NCBI GenBank assembly: GCA_937859005.1
Contig: CALLYR010000404.1
Coordinates: forward strand, 1 to 11,217
DNA from: an uncultured Paracoccus sp.
GTDB lineage: Bacteria > Pseudomonadota > Alphaproteobacteria > Rhodobacterales > Rhodobacteraceae
Direction of reading: 5' to 3'
DNA: 11,217 nt
Shown: piece after piece, positions 6,857 to 11,217 of the stretch
How positions within the stretch are numbered: the stretch's first letter is position 1
Layout of the letters: each line of letters begins with the position of its first letter
The notes under the pieces: model-generated
Database searches by the model: none
What the model saw: the letters and a program-made list of their open reading frames with translations, nothing else
Told to the model about the DNA's origin: nothing
Translations under genes and position numbers: made by a program

Positions 6857-7951
6857 TCAATGGGCTTGAATGAATTCGGGCGCGGGGCAGCGGATCAGCG
6901 GTCCCCGGTTGACCTGCTCGGCCGCAGCCACAGCTGTGGCAAATCCGGTTTCGTCGGCCAATTCCCAGAAGGATGGATCGGAAATGAATCCCCCTTCCGC
7001 CAGCTTGCCGGCGACGGCGCGAAAATCCAGTTCGCCCCATGACAGATGATTTGCCGAATTCTGCCTTTCAGGAAGCCAGTCGGCCAGCAGTGCCTGGATC
7101 ACCAGCGGCGGCTGTTCCATCACCGCCTCAAGCTGCCACGCGATATGCTGCCATGCGTGCGCGTTGCGGCGCAGGATGATGGCCGCGCGCTGGTCGGGGC
7201 GGGCGACGAAGCCGAAGACGTGAAAGGCGGAACTGTCCAGCCCCACCACATGGGTTGCCGCCTTGTAATGGGCCAGCTGTTTTTCCAGCGGCATCTTTTC
7301 CGGGTAAATGACAGAATAGCCCTGAGCGACCATGTTCCGTTCCAGCGCGGCCTCGTCGATGATGCCGCCCTTTCCGCCGAACCGGGTGCGCGAGATATAG
7401 ATCCGTTCCGGCCCCTGGGCGGTGATCCTGTGCGACAGTTCGCGCAGCATTGCGCGAAACTCGGGTGTGCCGCGCGAGATCTTGCCCAGCCCGAAGCCCT
7501 GGCCGGGAACGATCAATTCCTCGACCTCGATCGGTTGGTCAACGACGCTGACGGGAACATCGACGCCGAACAGCCGGCAGGCGTCGGCCCGATATCCCGA
7601 GAATCCGGGCAGGGCGCCGTGCTTGGGCAGGAACAGGACGCTTTCGGCGCCGCTGCCCTTCAGCCCCCACAGGCGCGAAAGCGTCTCGGTCAGAAAATGG
7701 CCGAAATGCCCGTAATACATCCCGCCCCACAGATGGCGGCCGGACAGCCGCCGGGCAGGCTTTGGCCGCCGCGTCACCGCCATCGTCAGCCGCTCGCCCT
7801 CGCGCCAGTTGGCGCCATGCAGGCAGTCCCCGTCCGGCCCCAGGATGCCGCATTTCTGGAAATATCCCGGCCCGGCGGGAGGGCAGACCAGCGCATCGCG
7901 GACAATCACGATCCTGCGCGACCATCCTTCGTCGGGCAGCGGCTCGGACAT
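6857..7951 (-). CDS. Glycosyltransferase family 61 protein, first gene of the glycan cassette
   Basis: The 364-residue protein has the GT61 signature GHFGHFLTETLSRLWGL at 81-97, EELIVPGQGFGLG at 144-156, RIYISRTRFGGKGG at 183-196 and HYKAATHVVGLDSSAFHVFG at 228-247. It is a paralogue of the GT61 protein encoded at 4625-5728 with the same domain order and size, suggesting duplication and divergence within the cassette. GGAAGGAA stands about seven bases before the ATG at 7949-7951. The next gene's in-frame ATG falls just after this stop, and its preferred GTG start lies 51 bp downstream, consistent with one transcript. No signal peptide or membrane helix is evident. Substrate unknown; a role in capsule, exopolysaccharide or LPS decoration is inferred. 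Confidence 0.9.
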   Translation of the reverse strand: MSEPLPDEGWSRRIVIVRDALVCPPAGPGYFQKCGILGPDGDCLHGANWREGERLTMAVTRRPKPARRLSGRHLWGGMYYGHFGHFLTETLSRLWGLKGSGAESVLFLPKHGALPGFSGYRADACRLFGVDVPVSVVDQPIEVEELIVPGQGFGLGKISRGTPEFRAMLRELSHRITAQGPERIYISRTRFGGKGGIIDEAALERNMVAQGYSVIYPEKMPLEKQLAHYKAATHVVGLDSSAFHVFGFVARPDQRAAIILRRNAHAWQHIAWQLEAVMEQPPLVIQALLADWLPERQNSANHLSWGELDFRAVAGKLAEGGFISDPSFWELADETGFATAVAAAEQVNRGPLIRCPAPEFIQAH

Positions 7952-8043
7952 GACGGATTCCTTCCAGCGGACTCGGGGTAACTACCGCCGGTTGATTGTC
8001 ATATCGCGCCTGTCCCGGCAAGCGGGCGCCGCCGGATTCGCCG

Positions 8044-8058
8044 CCCTGCAAGGCAGGG
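8044..8058 (-). terminator. Hairpin after the acyl-CoA synthetase gene
   Basis: CCCTGC (8044-8049) and GCAGGG (8053-8058) form a perfect 6-bp stem with a 3-nt loop, 12 bp after the synthetase stop codon. There is no T-tract after it, so termination is plausible but unproven. Confidence 0.35.
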
Positions 8059-8070
8059 TGCGGGCTTCGG

Positions 8071-9948
8071 TCACAGGATGTCGTAGGCCACCGTATAGCT
8101 GCCCAGTATCCGGCGCAGCGCGGATTCGTCCGCCCCGCCCCGGTCGATGCGGGCGACAAGGCCGCGCTTGCGGTCCTCGAATACTTCGGTCACGCGGGCC
8201 CCGCTGTCAGACAGGGCCGCGTTCAGCACACGCATGATGGCGCGGCGGCGCAGGTCGGGCTTGAAGATCTTGCCCACCGCCGTCTTGGGCAACTCGGACA
8301 GGATCTCGACATGCCTGGGGATCGCGGCGCGTTCGGGAATATGGGCACGGGCGTGGCGCATCAACTCGGCCTCGGTCACGGTGGCGCCTTCGACCAGCTC
8401 GACATAGGCGCAGGGCAGTTCGCCGGCAAAGCTGTCGGGCTGCCCGATGGCGCCCACAAAGGCCACGGCGGGATGCGACAGCAGCGCCTGTTCGATCACC
8501 GCGGGGTCGATGTTGTGCCCGCCCCGGATGATCAGGTCCTTGGCCCGGCCGGTGATCCACAGATAGCCGTCGCCGTCCATCCGCCCCAGATCGCCTGTAC
8601 GCAGGTAATGACCCTCGATGAACAGGTCCCGGTTCTTGTCGGCATCGGTATAGGTGGATCCCTCGAATACGCCGGGGTTGGCCACGCAGATCTCGCCGAT
8701 CTCATCAATGGCGCATTCCTCGGGACCGTCCCCCGTCTGCCGCAGGATGCGCACGCTGGTATAGGGCAGGGGCAGGCCGACCGAGCCCACCTTCTTCATC
8801 CCGTCCACGGGGTTGCAGCTGACAAGGCAGGTCGCCTCGGTCAGGCCGTAACCCTCGGCGATCTCGACCCCGGTCGCGGCCTTGAAGCGGTTGTAAAGTT
8901 CGACCGGCAAGGGGGCCGAGCCGGAAATGGCCGTGCGCAGGCTGGACACATCGGCGTTCACGGGCCGCTGCATCAGCGCGGCGATGGCGGTGGGCACGGT
9001 AATCAGGAAGCTGGCCTGCCAGCGTTCGATCAGCTTCCAGAAATTGTCGAAGACGCCATCCCCGCGATAGCCGGCGGGCGTGGGCATGACCAGATGCGCG
9101 CCCGAATGGATGCACGACATCAGGATCGGATAGGCCGCGAAGACGTGAAACATCGGCAAGGGGCACATCAGCACGTCGGTTTCGTCGAACAGCAGCGTGC
9201 CGCCCAGAAAGCCGTTATAGATCATGCCGGAATACTTGTGTTGCGCGACCTTGGGCATCCCGGTGGTGCCGCCGGTGTGGAAATAGGCCGCCACCCGGTC
9301 CTGCGCCGGATCGTCGAAATCCAGCCCGTCGTGGCGCCGGGCCGAGGCGCAGGCCTCGAAATCCAGCACCTTCGCCTTGTGCCGGGCCTTCACGCGGGGG
9401 CGCAGGAAGGGGACGATGTATTTCTTCAGCCCTGTCAGATAACGCGCCAGATCGACCTGCAGCAGCGTGTGAACCTCGGGCGCCAGTTCCAGCGCCGCCG
9501 CGGCCTTCTGCGCCACGTCGGATTTCGGCATCGATTTCAGCGTGACCAGCACCTTGGCCCGCGTCTCGCGCAGGATGCCGGCGATATGTTCGGGCTCCAG
9601 CAGGGGGTTGATCGGACTGACGATTCCCGCCGTCGCCCCCCCCAGCAGGACGATCGGCGCCTCCAGGCAGTTGGGCAGCAGATAGGCAACCGTATCCGTG
9701 GGGCCGATCCCGAGGCTGCGGAACAGGTTGGCGGTTTCCGTCACGCGTTCGTGCAGTTCGGTCCAGGTCAGCGTGCAGGCGCGGCTGCGAGGGTCTGACA
9801 GAAGCTGGAACGACACTGCGGGCCGGTTGCCGTGCAGGTCACGGATTCGGGTCAGGTAATCATGCATCGTGACCGGAAGATCGCGGTCTTTGTAAGGCAT
9901 CTCGTGTTCGATGCGGTCGCGATCCGCGCTGCTGGCAAAGCGGCCCAT
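8071..9948 (-). CDS. Acyl-CoA synthetase (AMP-forming, fatty-acid CoA ligase-like)
   Basis: The 625-residue protein is a complete member of the adenylate-forming family. It activates a carboxylic acid, probably a fatty acid, with ATP to an acyl-AMP and then transfers it to CoA. Visible motifs in order are the P-loop HTGGTTGMPK (224-233), PLPMFHVFA (264-272), SGSAPLP (342-348), the EGYGLTEAT core (365-373), YLRTGDLG (448-455), GRAKDLIIRGGHNI (467-480) and PKTAVGKI (554-561) with the catalytic Lys560. The tail after the C-terminal domain is about 65 residues longer than in many relatives, which fits the long synthetases of about 630 residues. The start at 9948 has AGGGGGA and GGAGGAG upstream; the frame extends 31 codons further but through Pro-rich, unlikely sequence. 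It is transcribed divergently from the CAP gene. Chain-length preference cannot be read from sequence. Confidence 0.93.
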   Translation of the reverse strand: MGRFASSADRDRIEHEMPYKDRDLPVTMHDYLTRIRDLHGNRPAVSFQLLSDPRSRACTLTWTELHERVTETANLFRSLGIGPTDTVAYLLPNCLEAPIVLLGGATAGIVSPINPLLEPEHIAGILRETRAKVLVTLKSMPKSDVAQKAAAALELAPEVHTLLQVDLARYLTGLKKYIVPFLRPRVKARHKAKVLDFEACASARRHDGLDFDDPAQDRVAAYFHTGGTTGMPKVAQHKYSGMIYNGFLGGTLLFDETDVLMCPLPMFHVFAAYPILMSCIHSGAHLVMPTPAGYRGDGVFDNFWKLIERWQASFLITVPTAIAALMQRPVNADVSSLRTAISGSAPLPVELYNRFKAATGVEIAEGYGLTEATCLVSCNPVDGMKKVGSVGLPLPYTSVRILRQTGDGPEECAIDEIGEICVANPGVFEGSTYTDADKNRDLFIEGHYLRTGDLGRMDGDGYLWITGRAKDLIIRGGHNIDPAVIEQALLSHPAVAFVGAIGQPDSFAGELPCAYVELVEGATVTEAELMRHARAHIPERAAIPRHVEILSELPKTAVGKIFKPDLRRRAIMRVLNAALSDSGARVTEVFEDRKRGLVARIDRGGADESALRRILGSYTVAYDIL

Positions 9949-10185
9949 GTTTCCCCCTGTCTCCTCCGCGCGCGCGCCCGCCCCGGACGTACGGGGCTGC
10001 GGCCCGAAGCATGGCGGCAAAGGCTGGCTGGGGGCAAGCACGGCTGCGGGAAACGCGGCGTCAGCCGAGGTGCGACCTTTGGTCGTTCAGAGGCTTTGCA
10101 ATCAATGGTTGTTTTTGACGCGGCAAGCATCTTAATCGGCGCGGTATTTCAGCGACAAGATTTCCACGACAAGGAATAGACTCCG
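9949..10185. promoter_or_regulatory. Divergent intergenic region with a 13-bp palindrome
   Basis: This 237-bp region must hold the promoters of the synthetase gene (leftward) and the CAP-domain gene (rightward). It includes CGACCTTTGGTCG (10073-10085), a perfect inverted repeat with a 3-nt centre that could be an operator, and an AT-richer stretch at 10095-10145. I could not match clean -35 and -10 boxes with normal spacing on either strand. Confidence 0.4.
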
Positions 10186-10716
10186 ATGCAGGGCAAATTC
10201 TTGAAGGCGTTTCTGGGCGTCATGCTTTCGGCCGGTCTGGCGGGACCGGCCGTCCCGGCCCCGAAAGGGTCGGCCGGCATTCAGGCGGCTCCGTCCGGCA
10301 TCGCCCGCTGCCTGCCCACCAGCGCGCAGGTGAACGCTGCCGCCGCGTCGGCCACGAACCAGACCCGCGCCCGCCGGGGCCTGACCCCGGTCGCCGCGAG
10401 CAAGTAACTTGCGCAGGTCGCGGCCGACCATGCCTGCGACATGGCCCGGCGCGGCGTGATGGCCCATCACGGCAGCCGCACCAGCGGGCCCGCCCAGCGC
10501 GTAAAGGCGCGCGGCTATCGTCCCTCGGTCACCGCCGAGAACATCGCGGCCGGACGCTTCGGCCTGGATGGCGTGCTGCAGGCGTGGAACAGCTCGCCCG
10601 GGCATCTGGGCAACATCCTGATCCCCCAGCTGCGTGACTATGGGATCGGCCATGCCATTGCGGCGGATGGCAAGACGGTGTTCTGGACCGCCGTCTATGC
10701 GGCGCCGCACCGGTGA
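10186..10716 (+). pseudogene. Secreted CAP/SCP-domain protein interrupted by an in-frame stop
   Basis: The frame starts with a signal peptide (MQGKFLKAFLGVMLSAGLAG, cleavage near PAVPA) and then carries a CAP domain (PF00188). A TAA at 10405-10407, codon 74, cuts it, but the same frame continues with LAQVAADHACDMARRGVMAHHG, AENIAAG (117-123), WNSSPGHLGNIL (134-145) and VFWTAVYA (165-172), ending at TGA 10714-10716. Cys42 and Cys84 would form the usual disulphide, and His95, Glu118 and His140 fit conserved CAP positions. CAP proteins are extracytoplasmic; bacterial roles are mostly unknown. AAGGA ten bases before the ATG is a modest ribosome site. The upstream 73 residues alone lack the domain, and a restart at the ATG at 10441 would lack the signal peptide. 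It is most likely a recent nonsense mutation or a sequencing error. Confidence 0.85.
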
Positions 10717-10756
10717 TCGGTATTCGTCGAAACGATAAAGCGTTCGTCGGAAAGAC

Positions 10757-10788
10757 AAAGCGCCCGCGGTTCGGACCGCAGGCGCTTT
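10757..10788. terminator. Bidirectional hairpin terminator
   Basis: Two 14-nt arms (10757-10770 and 10775-10788) pair with a single C/A mismatch around a TCGG loop. Read rightward the stem ends in CTTT after the CAP gene; read leftward it ends in CTTTGTCTTTCC after the tRNA. It therefore serves both converging transcripts. Confidence 0.75.
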
Positions 10789-10798
10789 CATGATGTTC

Positions 10799-10874
10799 TG
10801 GTGCCGCAGAAGGGACTCGAACCCCCGACCCCATCATTACGAATGACGTGCTCTACCAGCTGAGCTACTGCGGC
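10799..10874 (-). tRNA. tRNA-Thr (anticodon CGT)
   Basis: On the minus strand the acceptor stem GCCGCAG pairs with CTGCGGC, followed by discriminator A and an encoded CCA (10799-10801). The D arm AGCTCAGCTGGTAGAGC, an anticodon stem CGTCA/TGATG with loop TTCGTAA, and the T arm GGGGGTTCGAGTCCC are all present. The anticodon CGT reads ACG threonine codons. The body is 73 nt plus CCA, a normal length. Confidence 0.96.
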
Positions 10875-10877
10875 GTG

Positions 10878-10905
10878 CTGCGCGGGTTAGCATGTTGCCG
10901 CGCAG
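10878..10905 (-). terminator. Inverted repeat between the proline-rich gene and the tRNA
   Basis: CTGCGCGG (10878-10885) and CCGCGCAG (10898-10905) are perfect 8-bp arms around a 12-nt loop, lying 12 bp after the stop codon of the proline-rich gene and 4 bp before the tRNA. No T-tract follows, so it may be a weak terminator or a processing hairpin rather than a true Rho-independent terminator. Confidence 0.35.
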
Positions 10906-10917
10906 GGGAAAAGGGGG

Positions 10918-11217
10918 TCAGCGCGAATTCGCCTCGGCCTGCGGGGCAAGGGGCTCGACATCGGGGCGCACGGGCGGGTTGCCGTTGCTGTCGGGCAGCG
11001 GCGCCGCGCTGGCGGCCATGGGCGTGACCTGGACCACCGTGATCTCCTCGGGTTCCGTCACCGTGACCGAAGGAGCATAGTCCGATTCGCGCGGAACCAT
11101 GCCGGGCGCCACCATCGGGATCTCCACCATGCGGCGCGCGTGCGATTCGCGGGGCGGGGTCACCTCGGGCGACGGGCGCGGCGGGGCGGCGCTGTCGATG
11201 CGGGCCATCACCGGCAA
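10918..11217 (-). CDS. C-terminal part of a proline-rich protein, 5' end outside the window
   Basis: An open frame runs from the right edge to a TGA at 10918-10920. The visible residues are rich in Pro, Ala, Val, Glu and Arg, for example AAPPRPSPEVTPPRESHARR and SVTVTEPEEITVVQVTPMAA. There is no recognisable domain, Cys or membrane segment in this part. The composition looks like a disordered tail or linker of a larger envelope or cytoplasmic protein. An ATG near 11208 is inside the open frame, but the frame continues past the edge, so the true start is probably beyond the window. Function not recognised. Confidence 0.55.
   Translation of the reverse strand: MPVMARIDSAAPPRPSPEVTPPRESHARRMVEIPMVAPGMVPRESDYAPSVTVTEPEEITVVQVTPMAASAAPLPDSNGNPPVRPDVEPLAPQAEANSR

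Noticed and set aside
4520..7042. Long plus-strand frames at 4520-5605 and 5846-7042
   Set aside because: They are antisense to the GT61 and rhamnosyltransferase genes, which have family motifs and ribosome sites; the plus-strand products have neither.
7996..9798. 600-codon open frame on the plus strand
   Set aside because: It lies opposite the acyl-CoA synthetase gene, whose motifs are unmistakable. The plus-strand product is rich in Gly, His, Arg and Gln with no domain, as expected for an antisense frame in high-GC DNA.
9949..10041. 31-residue N-terminal extension of the acyl-CoA synthetase
   Set aside because: The sequence is Pro/Gly/Ala-rich and unlike the family; the ATG at 9948 has good purine-rich ribosome sites.
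1..11217. CRISPR array, rRNA or intact insertion sequence
   Set aside because: No regularly spaced repeats, rRNA signatures or transposase motifs were seen on either strand.

Overview
This high-GC window with dense coding looks like an alphaproteobacterium of the Rhodobacterales, most likely Paracoccus or a close relative. The evidence is the run of glycosyltransferase family 61 (GT61) proteins beside a PF11316-type rhamnosyltransferase, a near-perfect alphaproteobacterial general-stress (EcfG) promoter, and the style of the acyl-CoA synthetase and CAP-domain protein. The genus is inferred; no rRNA or other taxonomic marker is present.

Layout. (1) Positions 1 to about 3480 form a degraded accessory segment, apparently phage or mobile-element derived and read on the minus strand. 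It holds a frame-broken Cys/His-containing gene (117-693), a frameshifted HNH-nuclease-like gene (738-1333), an intact SRAP (YedK/HMCES-type) gene (1405-2031), and directly upstream of it the GIY-YIG (T5orf172/MUG113) domain of a gene whose coiled-coil front part is out of frame. No gene is recognisable at 2698-3494. (2) Positions 3495-4453 carry three tandem minus-strand genes for small, very hydrophilic, probably disordered proteins, with a strong EcfG promoter match (GGGAAC, 16-nt spacer, CGTT) before the first. (3) Positions 4625-7951 are a minus-strand surface-glycan cassette: GT61, rhamnosyltransferase, GT61. (4) Positions 8071-9948 encode a full-length fatty acyl-CoA synthetase-like enzyme. 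(5) Divergently, 10186-10716 encode a secreted CAP/SCP-domain protein interrupted by an in-frame TAA. (6) A bidirectional hairpin terminator, tRNA-Thr(CGT) on the minus strand and the end of a proline-rich protein close the window.

How the genes fit together. The glycosyltransferases probably decorate a capsule, exopolysaccharide or LPS. The small hydrophilic proteins are predicted members of the general stress response. The SRAP protein is a DNA-repair enzyme that forms a covalent bond with abasic sites in single-stranded DNA; its 4-bp spacing from the GIY-YIG gene suggests both came in on one element. I see no convincing new multi-gene system. The best leads are the reconstructible frame breaks (including a tetranucleotide repeat exactly at one of them), the EcfG-controlled small-protein cluster and the nonsense-interrupted CAP gene.
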